NCBI GenBank assembly: GCA_032988165.1
Contig: JANTQF010000184.1
Span: forward strand, 1-64,000
Length of the DNA stretch: 64,000 nucleotides
Source: Emmonsiellopsis sp. PD_33
Taxonomy: Eukaryota; Ascomycota; Eurotiomycetes; Onygenales; Ajellomycetaceae
Direction: 5' to 3'
Of the stretch, positions 22,350 to 33,694 are shown piece after piece. The number at the start of each line of letters is the position of its first letter. Position 1 is the first letter of the stretch. The notes beneath the pieces were generated by a model. The model did not search any database. It had not been told where the DNA came from and saw only the letters and a list, made by a program, of their open reading frames with translations. The position numbers and the translations under genes were made by a program.

Positions 22350-24800
22350 GGTATGATCATTTTTCTAGCCTATTTAAGTAATTTAGTTTATAGTTTGTTA
22401 TTTATTGGTCTACAGCCATTCAGAGGCCATCAGAATCAAATTGTGAGCTCTGATAAGTATGAATCCTTAAATAAGAATTATTAGAGTAATAATGATAATA
22501 AGTGGAGTTTTCCCATCACTACAGTTTGATGATATCTTATCAAAGTTGAATATATCAATTAGATCTTATCTGTCTGTAGGCTTTACAGACCTATATAGTA
22601 CTATAACAGGATAATTCAGTTTCTTAAGATATTAGAATCCAGTTAGCTTGCACTGTTATACTATGTAAATTCAAGAGGAGTAAGTAAATATACTGCTTCT
22701 AAAATAGTAATAATAGTAGGATTAGAAATAATTATCACTAATTTCTTCATACAGCTATCATAATCTTCAGATGTTAACAGTTCAGTCAGCTTCTTTTCAA
22801 TATATTATACCTTTTCACCCTTGACCAGCTGGGTAAGAAAGAAAATATAGAGCATAGAAGATAATTAAGGTTTCTTTTTCAATTGAGAAGTCCATCTACC
22901 CTTCTTGAGTTCCTTCTTGATGAAATAAAACCCCTCAACAACTCTATCTTTAAAGTACTCTGAGTCTGAGTCCTCAGAGTCTCTATCCTCATTCCTATAT
23001 TCTGACTTATTCTCACTGGAATCCTCATCCTCTACATTCTTATGATCATTGTTGTTTTGGGATTCAACATTATTTTAGAATTCAATGTTGTTTTGAGATT
23101 TAACATTATTTTAGAATTTAATGTTATTTTGGGATTAAATGATATTTAGAGCTCCAGAGAAAATCACTAGCATATAAGAACAGTAAGACTTTTTGAAAAA
23201 GTCTATTATCTACAGGGTTGGTTCTTCCTTCTTTAAACCTCCTCATAACCACACATTGCAGGCATTTATGTAGGCTGCCCTGGTAGCTATAATAGCTGCA
23301 TTCTTTATTTGCTGTAGAGTGTCTTTTTAAGCATTAGTTAGATAAAGAATGACATTCTTATTTATATATAGGGGAAGGTTGATAATCTTCTTCCCAAATC
23401 ATTCATACTTGAAGCCTTACTGGATCATAATGTATTAGAGAATCTTTTCAAATGAAATGACTAATTCCTTCAGCCAGGCCCTAGATGCCCCTATGAAATC
23501 CTTTTTCATGCAGTTGTTTAGTGCAGCAGTGGTGTCCTGACTGAGCTTTTTAAACTCCTCCCAATAGATATAATGTAGTATATCTAAATCCTTCTAATAA
23601 TCATCCTTCAGAATATTCATTTAATTACATATATCTTCAGGGCCTTTCTCAAAGAGAGTTCCACTCATTAACTAGATATTAAGGTAAGACTACTGATCAC
23701 CCTCCTTCTTTATCCTATTATAATTCAAGCTCAGTATAGAATGAAATTAATGAATATTAGCACTATCCTATCTCTTCTTCAGATGACATTTATTACAGAC
23801 TAGTAGGCCTTAGCTCTATAAATATCACAATTTTGCCAACTAACCATACATATAGTCTATCATCAGTGGTGAGATCAAAATAATACAATTATTAGACACT
23901 TGTTGATTCAAGTTGATATCTGAAAGTAAATACATCTTGACACTTAAACTACATTCATGAATCCTCTTTTCCATAGCAATCTTGAAAGCTATAGGGGGCT
24001 ACATGAATAATTATAATGATGACTTAGAATTGATAACCTTGATGAACTCATCAACCCATATAGATAGAAGAGATGGTAGAATCATAATAAGAGATATCTC
24101 TAGATTAATTTTAAATACTACCTTCAGTGCCCTCAGTTTAGTATCTAGCTCTTTATGTATGGCACAGACACACCTAAAGGGCCATTAAGATTATATTAAA
24201 TACAGGGCAGCAGTATTCATATCTTATAAATAGTATTTATGAGTAGTATCAGAATGAGGTTCCTGAGAGCAACAAACTAATCTATAATTTGATGTCACTA
24301 AGAACCTAAGAATAATATAGGTGAAAAGCTTAATAATCTTCTCTACCTTCATCTTATCATCTAAAATCTTTTCTCTTGCAGGCCTTTTGTTGTTCATCAG
24401 CATCTAGAAGATAGTAAATAGCTAATACATGAAGCTAACCCTCTTCATATATAGTATATTGATTCTAGGTGCAGGAGATTTATAGTTAATATCATTATTC
24501 TCAAACATGAAGAAGTATGCAAACATTCTCTTCATATATTTATTAAGTTAGTAGTATCCTTCTATATTTACTATTTAGAACATCAGACTCACTTCATTAA
24601 GATCAGTAAAATCATCTTGATAATCAGCCTTGACATTGATTTCTAACTGGCCATTAAAATCAAAGATCTCAATGAGCTCTTAAGTAGTACTTTTTGATAT
24701 TAAACTGTCTTCTATACTACTGGCTGGATCAGCAGGGGATAGAGATACCTCAGAAGATAACTTGACTGACAGACTAAGTATTAAGGAGTTTATTGCCATT
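22350..24800 (-). pseudogene. Unassigned coding relic inside the Harbinger element
   Basis: The minus strand reads like a decayed protein over at least 22850-23650. It shows EFKKLSQDTTAALNNCMKK, then NAAIIATRAAYINACNVWL. An acidic stretch with SENKSEYRNEDRDSEDSDSE follows, then FKDRVVEGFYFIKKELKKG. Stops interrupt it at former Gln/Trp/Arg codons. I do not recognise the family. It is neither the Myb-like protein nor the DDE transposase, so it is either a third gene of the transposon, captured cargo, or a nested element whose ends have been lost. Confidence 0.4.
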
Positions 24801-24929
24801 TCATTGGCAAAATCTTTTTGCTGCATGTAGGGCATGTGGTGGCACAAGCATGCTTATATAGTTTTAGTAGATATAATAATTTATCATATGATTCTACTTG
24901 AAGTGTGTAGGAGCTACTATATATAGCTA

Positions 24930-25600
24930 GTCTCTTACATGTGCCTGCAGTGCAATAATCACACTAATAGTGTTAATAGTGTGAATATTCCCAATCATAT
25001 TAACATTAGTGAAGATATCACTACTATTAATAGTATTAACTGTGCTAAGATTTGTAGAGGTATCTTCATTGCCACTTACATTAAACACACTAATATTATG
25101 TAGTGTGTCCCTGCTACCATTCACATTAATTTTAGTAGAGATGTCCCTCTCACCACTTAATGTTAGTTATACTAATATTAGTAAGTATGTCTCTACCTTT
25201 ATTTATATTAATGTTGTTAGAGGTATCCTCATTGCCACTTACATTAGTCACATCAATGTTAGCCAGTGTATTCCTACTCTCATTTATATTAATATTGTTG
25301 GAGGTATTCTCATTGCCACTCACATTAATTATATTAATGTTGGCTAGTATATTCCTATCATTACTCACATTGATTGTACTAATATTAGTCAGTGTGTCTC
25401 TACCTCCATTCACATCAATGTTGTTAGAAGTATCTCTATTACTACTCATATTAGTTGTATTAATATTAGCCAGTGTGTCTCTACTCCCATCTATATTAAT
25501 ATTATTAGAGGTGTTTCTATTACCACTCATATTAGCTACATCAATATTAGTCAGTATATTCCTACCTTTATTTGCATTAATGTTGATGATAGCATCAGCA
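24930..25600 (-). repeat. Coding-frame minisatellite encoding Asn/Ser/Thr-rich repeats
   Basis: Tandem imperfect units of about 81 bp (27 codons, with a roughly 13-codon half-unit) run through this interval. On the minus strand each unit reads approximately N-[VM]-S-G-N-x-[DN]-T-S-N-N-I-[ND]-[IV]-[ND]-x-[SG]-R-[DN]-T-L-[AT]-N-I. The frame stays open over 25150-25530 and again over 24927-25124. The remaining open frame is notable in an otherwise stop-filled element; Asn/Thr/Ile codons yield few stops by C-to-T change. No known domain is recognised. Confidence 0.7.
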
Positions 25601-25699
25601 GTACTCTATATTCTATTATTAATAATATTATCTTTACTGATACTATCATCTATTATATGTTAATTATATTAGTTATTATTATTACCTAATTCAGTAAAA

Positions 25700-28060
25700 G
25701 TACTATTCATCTATAATATACAGAATCTATAAATAGTAAAAAATAAAATCAAGATAGATTAATAATCATTGAATGAATAGTATTAGGTGTTGTTTGAAAT
25801 AAGTAATTATAATAATAAAGAGAAGGAATAGAAGGAAAAGCAAGAAAATCAAGAATATAAATATTAAGTATGAATAAAAATTATAGGGAAGTTATTAATA
25901 AATAACATTATAGTCTTACTAAGAGAAATATTAGGTGAAGAGACCTCTCAGCAATAAGTATGTACTGTAGTAAGAGATGATTTCATATAATAAAGATAAT
26001 CAAACATCAAAAAACTGTGGTAGTCTATACTCCTTTTATCACAGATGCTGATGAGATTACCAGTAAAGTATTAGTAACTATAGAGATAGACTCTGAGCTA
26101 TAGATAGCTAGTCTACAAAAGAATTAATATATTATTATCTTAAAAGTAAAGTTAGATCTCAAGTAAATAAGAGAGAGTATGAGAAACTTATAAAGATATA
26201 TTAATTACTCTGCACCTTTTTATTCATTATCTGTTAGCTTGAATAAATCAAGATCTTCCACTATATCAGCATTTAGATTAGTAATAATCTTATTCACTGT
26301 AGTTTCCCCATTATCCTTCTAAAATTCAGAAAGATTCCAAATTTATTTTTAAATAATACATCTCAGTATATCTCTTTGCTTCTCACACATTTCCCCTCAT
26401 ATGGCTGTTAAATCCTTGAATTTTCCTAATTGTAAATGTTAGCAATAAAGATTTAATCCCATATAATTATAAAGTCTAATTCTTATGAAAGGCTAAAGCT
26501 TCATTAAATCTTGATTCTGTATCCTCAGACTGACTAATTATTTATCTGAGATTCCTAATTGCAAAGTACACTAAATTGGCTGTAATAAAGATAGAAAGAA
26601 TGGTAGTAGGCTTCTATTTAGAGTACTTAAAGAACTTCTGTATGAGTAAGTTACTTGCTAAGCCATGCTGGCCTTAGCCATAGAAAAGCTTTGCAAACAC
26701 CTGAAGAATATTATTGGAAAGTCATCATATACTGTATTTTAAATTCTATAAAGTCAGTTAATAGAGATTAAGAATAATGAAAAATAGAGTCTATCTTATT
26801 CTCATTGCAAACATCATCTGAGTATAGGTAAAGATAGTTCTTTAGAAGCTTCATCTATATCTTCTCTTATGAATTTACTTTTTTTGAGTACTTATTACTA
26901 AACACACCATTGATGTATACTTTAACCATCATTATATAATGATGTCAAACTAAAGTAATGTATTCAAAAATCTATCAGTATTATATTAGCATTAGAGTAT
27001 TAGCATGTAAGTAATATGCTTAGAGGAACTATCATTCATACCTCCTAATAGTTAGACTGCTTTGTTGGCTGATTTTTAGAATTAATTATGTCTCCTATTT
27101 GATTTCACTACTTGATTAACTTCTCACACTGTGTTCTTCATACCTTCTTTATTAATTCTAACATCAGGGGCTTCTTTTCTTCTGGTCAAGATATCCACTG
27201 TGATGATAGAATTTCATAGTCAGAGTACAGCCTTTCAGTATATAAAACCCTAACATTATTAAGAAAGATATAATTATTATCTTATATTTTACTTCTATCT
27301 GGTCTTTATTCTGATTCAGCCCATGCAAGACACTCTTCACCCTTCTCAGTCACATTATCTTTAATTACATCAGATGTGGTAAGGGAAGTTTGACAGCTGC
27401 TTACTAGAAGGTTGATGATAGAGAAAATATATATATTTCTCTCTCATACTATATACTGATTGTAGAGCTTTTGCAGGACTCAGGGTATAATCAAATATAT
27501 ATTTTAATATATAAATACCTGTCTAAACAGGATAGAAAGGACTGGGCAATGAGAGTGCTAGTAAATCATAAGAATAACAAGATATAATAAGGTAGAATGA
27601 ACTAGGTAGGAGGAATAAATTAGAAGATATTTAGTAGGTAATAAATTAATTAAATGAGTATAAACATTAAATAAGTATTAAGTGAGTTTATAGTATGCAT
27701 TTTACCTATCTTATAGATATCTTTAAATAAAAGTTATTGATATTTTAGCCTACATCTCAGTTATTAAATTATAAAATGATAATTTACTTGTGTTTTTTTA
27801 GTATATATTATCATTCTGTATTTTTATAGTTAATCAGATGACTGTGTTGGCTCTTAACAACCTAATCTCCTCATATAAAAAGTGGTGATGTTTTATTTCC
27901 ATTGAATTTCACTGTTTCTATAATCTACCTAAAATTTCACTATATTTTTCCCTATTTTTTAATTTCTCAATTTATATATATTGGACTCCAACACAACAAA
28001 AACAATACAGATTCAAAAAAAATATAAAAATCATGAAAATCACTAAGTTTTACATGCCTA
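25700..28060 (-). other. AT-rich interior of the Harbinger element with further unassigned relics
   Basis: On the minus strand, 26300-27060 contains coding-like pieces such as KPTTILSIFITANLVYFAIR, SEDTESRFNEALAFHKN and LYGIKSLLLTFTIRKI, split by stops. I cannot assign a family. The opposite strand is also fairly open, so the direction is uncertain. Confidence 0.3.
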
Positions 28061-28079
28061 TAGATCTTCTATCTCTACC

Positions 28080-28960
28080 TATCATCTCTTATTATTATAT
28101 GCCTAATATATCTACCATATTTTCTCTATAATTTCATTTCTTTTCTTAACTATATAGTTTTTATTAATATTAGCAGGGTATTCTTCATAATTACCTGCAG
28201 GCAGCTGCAGGCAAGTAAGCTCAGTATTTACCTATAAGTCATCTTCCTCTTTATACCCCTAATACTCATTTATGAAGTTATGAAGTGCTGCTAATTCATA
28301 CACTAGTTAAATCTATATTTTAATACTATATTCATCTCTCAGGCAGTTATATATATAAAATCAATGCTTGAAAATACTGAATGCCTATTCAATTATATTC
28401 TGAAGATTTAAATACTATAAATTGAAGAGTTCTTTGATATTTACAGACCTCTTATTAATATAATCTTACTCCTTGAGGTGATATTACACATCAGAATAGG
28501 AGGAAAGAATTGATGAGTTTCTTTATAAATATCTAGTATTTACTAGAAAATAATAGCTAGTTAGTAAGGTAAAATCATCTTTTTCTGTAAAAGTAAAAAC
28601 TCAAGAGTCATAGCAAGATTCCTTCATTCCCATATATATATATATAAAGTTAAGGTCAAAGTTGCAGGCTACTATGACATTCTATAAGATTCATCTCTTT
28701 TAATTTCACCATATAGGTTGAACTTTTGTAGGCACTGAAATAGCAAGATGAGTTTCATCTAAAGTGCTTATAGTACCTTTAAAGAATAGCTATTATTAAT
28801 AATTCTTATGTAATATCTTCTTACTGTATTCCTTCAGCAGAATCTTAACAACATGTTCATATAAGATATATAGGGCCTCAAAAACTTCATGAAATATCCT
28901 AATAAAACTAGTAAGTATTCTCCTATTTAATTTAATAACTATATACTAATATTAAAATAG
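28080..28960 (-). pseudogene. Relic of a Harbinger DDE transposase/endonuclease
   Basis: On the minus strand from about 28785 downward the frame reads TISTLDETHLAISVP, matching the first catalytic Asp block of Harbinger transposases (G.IDGTHI.I..P). Further on are NVIVACNFDLNFIYI (N..A.CDFDL.F.YV), YHLKE and NIKELFNL (N..ELFN.RH), then NIIE (NVIER.FG.LK). These blocks are in family order, with stops between them at former Arg/Trp/Gln codons. The upstream helical part lies at 28800-28960. The gene is clearly dead. Confidence 0.75.
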
Positions 28961-29451
28961 TTATAATTAAATGTTAGAATATCTCCATAGCATTCTAGTA
29001 GAATACCTTCTGAGTAATGATATATAAAAATATTAATACCTTTTATTTAATCTTTATAATATTTAATTGACTTGATTTAGTGAGATTCATGTTTATTTGA
29101 AGCTATTTAATGAGTTTAATCATCATATTAAGACTCATTCTCATTATATTCTTTACCTACTAGGTATGTATGTCAGGGTTGAGGAGCTATATTATGAATT
29201 AATAGCCATGAAATTCATCTATATACATACTATATAGATTAGTTGGTATGTATACTGCAGTTTAAGCTACTATCTTACTAGCTATTTAATAGATTAACTG
29301 TTAATAGTTTCTTTTAAGTTCTTTTAGAATGTTATTCTCATATTACTGCTACTAGTTTACTAATACCATGTTTCTAGATTAAATTATTAAAATATTATCA
29401 AAATATTATTAAAAAACATGAAGGAAGATGTGTAAAAATATATTATAGAAA

Positions 29452-29505
29452 TCTTCAGTAAAAAGATACTACTCTTAGATAGTATCTTTTCACTAAAGAT
29501 CTTCT
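29452..29505. repeat. Subterminal hairpin of the large Harbinger element
   Basis: CTTCAGTAAAAAGATACTA and its imperfect inverted copy TAGTATCTTTTCACTAAAG flank a short loop. The homologous hairpin at 30892-30965 in the 415-bp derivative is perfect and longer. Confidence 0.6.
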
Positions 29506-29732
29506 CACTGAAAAATTAACTAATCTTATCTGATTTGGATGAAAATCTCTACTTTCTATACTATTAAATGCTATCAAAGTTAAAATTAATAAAACATCAT
29601 TAGGAAGTGTTTAAATTATGAAAACTACTTAAATCACTGAACACCCAGGCCTTCCTGACTGTTCAAAAATGATGAGAGGCAGGAAGCTGCCCAGAGGGCA
29701 TCAGCTTACCATGTTTTGTCAAAAATATGGGT

Positions 29733-29748
29733 TGCACTGAACACAGCC
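29733..29748 (-). repeat. Right terminal inverted repeat of the large Harbinger element
   Basis: TGCACTGAACACAGCC pairs with the left repeat except for one G-to-A change at a former CpG. It is followed by the target-site duplication CAA. Confidence 0.9.
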
Positions 29749-30786
29749 CAAACTCCACATAATTATGCCTTTGGAAAAATCTGTCCTGTTGAAGCTTCTC
29801 AAAATAAATTGGAATTCTCGAATGCTGGGGACCGATAATAAAACCAATGGCAGAATTTCAATGGCGAAGCAAACCCAGGAGTTAAACCCAGTACTCCGTA
29901 GTTAAACTCGATACTACTTGTCTGATGTAGTTATGTTGCCAAACAGCATTGTGATTGAATCTCATTGGTTGGTGTCGTTGTCAGAGATTGGTGCCCGCAT
30001 AAGCACAAAATACCAAAAAATCCCTCTTTGTCAACACTGGAGGAACATTTTATTGGCCGTTGGAATGCAAATTCAAGCCTCCACAAACTTAAATTTTTGA
30101 AGATGAATGCAGAAGATCGGCTGTCAGCCCACCAAATATTCAACTATTATTGTTCACCAGCCAATGGTTATACAGTGTCAGTACCCTTACCTAGCAAGAA
30201 TCCGAAGTCTCCATCCAATCATATCCTTCATAGACATACCCTTTCGTAATAATTTCCCAAGTGAAATAACATTGTCAACCCGATTCGGTTGAAAATTCTA
30301 AATCTGACGCAAAGTCGTATGGTAATTCAGAACGTCTGGGGAATTACCTGGTCCCAATTGCCTTCATCGTATCTCGTCTGGGGAATTTTCCAGTGGGGTT
30401 TGCAATCAATGGAAGCATCGTGCTGGCTTGCAGGGATGTTCTTAAGTCTGTGGGGAGGACTTCCTTCGGCACGAGGCACAGTTAAAAAAAGTCTTTTGGG
30501 GCCGGAAGCTGAACCTTGTCGCTTGGCAAGCTTGTATCTTCTGCAGATGCAACAAATATTCCGTATGTTACAGCCCATCATGAAAACGCCTTGCCAAACT
30601 CATCCTCATAATGCGGAAGCTCGTTCAGCACGGAGGAGCGGCGTGACTGGCGTTTCTGAGGTCCACTTGGTGAATTTGGTAATTGAGTTTCGGGAACGGG
30701 TAAGATGAGCCGCTGCCAGTAGTGTCAGTTTAGATTCAAGCTAGTATTCAGATTCGATCCTTGCCATGGCCCGCCGAGGACAATAA
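29749..30786. other. Spacer between the two Harbinger-family elements
   Basis: Normal-composition sequence with CpG present begins at once after the element end. On the plus strand 29965-30249 reads LHKLKFLKMNAEDRLSAHQI, which faintly resembles the end of a protein-kinase domain (..P.DR.SA...L). This is too short to call a gene. A 139-codon open frame at 30289 lacks any family resemblance. Confidence 0.3.
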
Positions 30787-31201
30787 GGCCGTGTTCAGTG
30801 CAGAGAGCTTACCTTACCACCTGAGAGGTGCAAAAGTGGATCGTAATCTCATACACACAAAGATAGTGTGTAAATAGTGTATATTTCAACTCCACATGGG
30901 AAGGCCTTCAGTGAAAAGATGCTACCCTTGGGCAGCATCTTTTTGCTGAAGGCCTTCCCATGTGGAAATCAACTAACCTTACCTGATTTAGATGAAAATC
31001 TCCACTTTCTACACTATTAAACACTACTAAAGTTAAAATTGACAAAACATTGTCAGGAAGGGTTTAAATTACAAAAACTGCTCAAATCACTGAACACCCA
31101 GGCCTTCCTGACCATTCAAAAATGACAAGAGGCAGAAAGCTGCCCAGGGGATGTCAGCTAACCATGTTTTGTCAAAAATACGGGTTGCACTGAACACGGC
31201 C
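30787..31201. mobile_element. 415-bp MITE, internal-deletion derivative of the Harbinger element
   Basis: Perfect 16-bp terminal inverted repeats (GGCCGTGTTCAGTGCA / TGCACTGAACACGGCC) are flanked by TAA on both sides (30784-30786 and 31202-31204), a TWA duplication typical of PIF/Harbinger. Its first ~110 bp match the left end of the 8.8-kb element and its last ~290 bp match the right end; nothing of the interior remains. The centre is a long hairpin (20-bp perfect arms, 30892-30911 and 30946-30965). It retains a few CG dinucleotides, so it is less decayed than the large copy. Confidence 0.9.
30892..30965. repeat. Perfect hairpin at the centre of the MITE
   Basis: CCACATGGGAAGGCCTTCAG and its exact inverted copy CTGAAGGCCTTCCCATGTGG enclose an inner AAAGATGCT...AGCATCTTT stem. 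Any transcript through it would fold into a stable stem-loop. Confidence 0.85.
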
Positions 31202-31204
31202 TAA

Positions 31205-32376
31205 TACCGTAAGAGTAATTTCCATCGCCTGCTACTGGTGCCGAGCGGATAACCTCCGATGGCGTGCACTGCGAACCTGGTTGTTTGTTGTCATCCAAGG
31301 GAATCAACCGCCTCTGTCCTCAAGCACCTCTTGACAGTTCTGGACGACTCTGGGGATGCTGGTTGGGGTCGAAGTTGTCAAAATCAGGACGAGAGAGAAA
31401 TCTCCGGGAACGTTGTGGGGGAGCGGATTAGTCATCGTTAACCTCGATTGACACCCCCCCCCAAGTTTTTTGACTCTGTTGACTTTGTTATTCGTGAAGC
31501 CCGATGAAGAACAAATACAGCATTGCCATTCCACTCCTCGAAACACTAGCCATTATGACGACTAGCAGTATGGCAACTAGTGAATTTCAACTGCCACGAC
31601 AATTGGGAGGATGCAGGTAATTTGCTGTCGTTATTCCCAGCGCCATGTTTCTGGGATTTAATCACCGCTTATGGGTCCTATTGCCCAATAGCTCAATGAC
31701 CAGGGATATTTCCCCCCTGATATTCCAATCCTTCCACCCTCGAGAGTCGAGCCCCAAGGCAAGTTCTTCAATGGAGGCAATTCGCCTGGCAATCCCGCAG
31801 GGCCCAGGCGGACCGCCAAAGGACCGAAACCCTTCCTATTCAAGCCGGGATTAGATATCCTGTACCGGGTACACAGGTTCAGGAAGGGGTTTCATTGGTC
31901 AGTGTTTTCCGCTCAGGTTTTTGCGTGATTAGGAACTTTTTAAGGGGTAAGGCTGAACGTGGCTTGGAAGCTGATGATCACTACTCTGTACGGAGCATTC
32001 ACCGCCCCCGAGCCAGGCATCTTGTTAACCACATCGGATGGAACTCAGGAGATAAAATGATATATGGTCCTCAGACCGTGCAAGTCGCGCTCACCGCAAT
32101 ATCGTATCCTCAGGCTGGTGCGTTGTTGAGAAACTGCAACTTGCCTTTTTGAGGCCGTATGGAAGGAGAGATGGGGCCTCCCTTAATCCCAAGTCTAGAG
32201 AATGTGTTGGCAGATTTCAAAACTTCAATGAAATACACGATTTATGATCTGATACTGTCAAGCAATCGGCTGTATTATTTCCAATCCTTTCAACGTTCGA
32301 GCTAAATGATTTCCTTCAGCCTTGGTCATTTGGTCACACTCTTCACATTTTGCTCCGCCACAGCAAGAACATAAAA
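31205..32376. other. Intergenic, no gene supported
   Basis: Only short open frames are present (60-85 codons). This stretch is downstream of the SMP-30 gene (3' side). No repeat was noticed. Confidence 0.4.
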
Positions 32377-33694
32377 TCAAGGCTGGGCTTGCAACTTGAA
32401 TTTATTTCTGGGCTTGCCTCTAACTCCCACGTCAACCTTAAAGAGGTGGCCAGCAAGGCGATCATCCTGCGTGTCATCAACATTTGCGGTCGTGATGAAG
32501 AGCTCTGTCCCGGCAAATTCTGCGCAAGTAATGTTCTTCGTTGGCAACAAGATCTCCCCCACAATGTTCGCCCCTGGCGATACCCGGATCACTTTACTAC
32601 CACCCCAAAGAGCTATCCAGAGACAGCCTTGGTCGTCCATTGCAAATCCGTCTGGGCATGGCTCTCCCTCCACTGTGAAGAAGACGCGTCGATTGGCGAT
32701 CGCGCCAGTTTCGGCATCAAAATCGTAGGCATAAATATTCGAGGTCGGCGTGTCGGTCACATATAGAATATCGTCCGCCTTATTCCAGCCCATGCCATTG
32801 GGTATCCCCATGTCCTCAATCATTTTGTGCAGTGTCTGGTCCGGATCCAGTCTGTAAAGAACACCTTCATTTTTTAGCTCGGCAACCTTCAAATCTGTCA
32901 TCGACCCCGCCCAAAACCGCCCTCGACTGTCGACGGCGCCATCGTTGAAACGGACTCTATTTAGGTGAGAAGACTTTAGTTTCATTCTAAAATTCTGGCC
33001 GTTTCAAACAAAGCCAGGGGATTCCGCATCAGTGATTCAAGCGATTCTCCCTCAGCCATATCAAGGAAAGAAAATAAGGACTGGCATACTTCTCCCCATT
33101 CTCGTCCGTAAAGATTCGATGAATATAGTCAAGTTTCCCGGTTTGACGATCAACTGTGGCATATCCATGCTTTGCCGCAACGATGATAGAATCATCGCTG
33201 CCATTTCCCGCGTCAATATTGGCCGTCACACTGTTTCACCCCGAAGACCACCAACATAAATTAGCCAACAAAATAATCTTATCTTGGTACGGAGTAGTGG
33301 GGCAGGATATGGCATCATAGCCCAGAAATAAACACCCCATTGCACATCAGGCCACCCACCCAAGAGGCACGCCCATGTCGAACGACTTGAGCGATTTTGG
33401 TCCTTCCGCGAGATCCAGTATATGCAACTTCTCCTCCAATATGTCAATGAAGCGGAGCTCATTTCGTTCTGCATCGTAATACGGCCCTTCCAACAATTTT
33501 CCGGGGGCCTCGAGGTACGGCTACATCATCACACGCATCACATTGAGGTCACCATCTCTTCTCGACCGAATTGAAACGCAACTGGGGGAAATGGATCCTT
33601 GCCGGTGTGACGAGCGTCCGGGGGGCAAGAGGGGTCTTGTGCAGGGACAAGTGGTACATACCTCCGTCACAGTCCACTGCTGAATTCTGGGCAT
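32377..33694 (-). CDS. SMP-30/gluconolactonase/regucalcin-family lactonase (4-intron-scale model, 4 exons)
   Basis: The model joins 33662..33694, 33360..33520, 33090..33230 and 32377..32956, and gives 304 residues. The first exon is only 11 codons (MPRIQQWTVTE). Family blocks appear in order: YLEAPGKLLEGPYYD (metal-binding Glu region), VRFNDGAVDSRGRFWAGSM, GIPNGMGWNKADDILYVTDT (metal-binding Asn) and EGEPCPDGFAMDDQGCLWIA (catalytic Asp region). Last comes ITCAEFAGTELFITTA. The protein is probably a cytosolic metal-dependent six-bladed propeller that hydrolyses sugar lactones; the substrate is unknown. All introns are GT..AG and keep frame, so the gene looks intact despite sitting alone in a gene-poor, transposon-rich stretch. 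Confidence 0.88.

Larger units (their letters stand above)
20926..29748. mobile_element. 8.8-kb PIF/Harbinger-type DNA transposon, CpG-depleted and inactive
   Basis: The left end GGCCGTGTTCAGTGCA and the right end TGCACTGAACACAGCC are 16-bp inverted repeats with one mismatch (CG lost at the right). The element is flanked by a 3-bp direct repeat CAA (20923-20925 and 29749-29751). A 3-bp duplication, a GG-starting terminal repeat, a Myb/SANT-like protein relic on the left (+) and a DDE transposase relic on the right (-) are the hallmarks of PIF/Harbinger. The interior is AT-rich. Reading it through, I found no CG dinucleotide between the ends, and both protein relics are full of stop codons. 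At 8,823 bp it is long for the superfamily; about 5.5 kb between the two relics is extra sequence. Confidence 0.85.

Noticed and set aside
25009..25663. Hydrophobic plus-strand open frames over the minisatellite (Leu/Ile/Ser-rich)
   Set aside because: They are the antisense reading of the Asn-rich repeat; the apparent membrane protein is a composition effect. The opposite assignment cannot be fully excluded.
20926..31201. CRISPR-like or other prokaryotic defence repeats
   Set aside because: The repeats are transposon ends, a hairpin and a minisatellite in a eukaryotic genome; there are no regular spacers.
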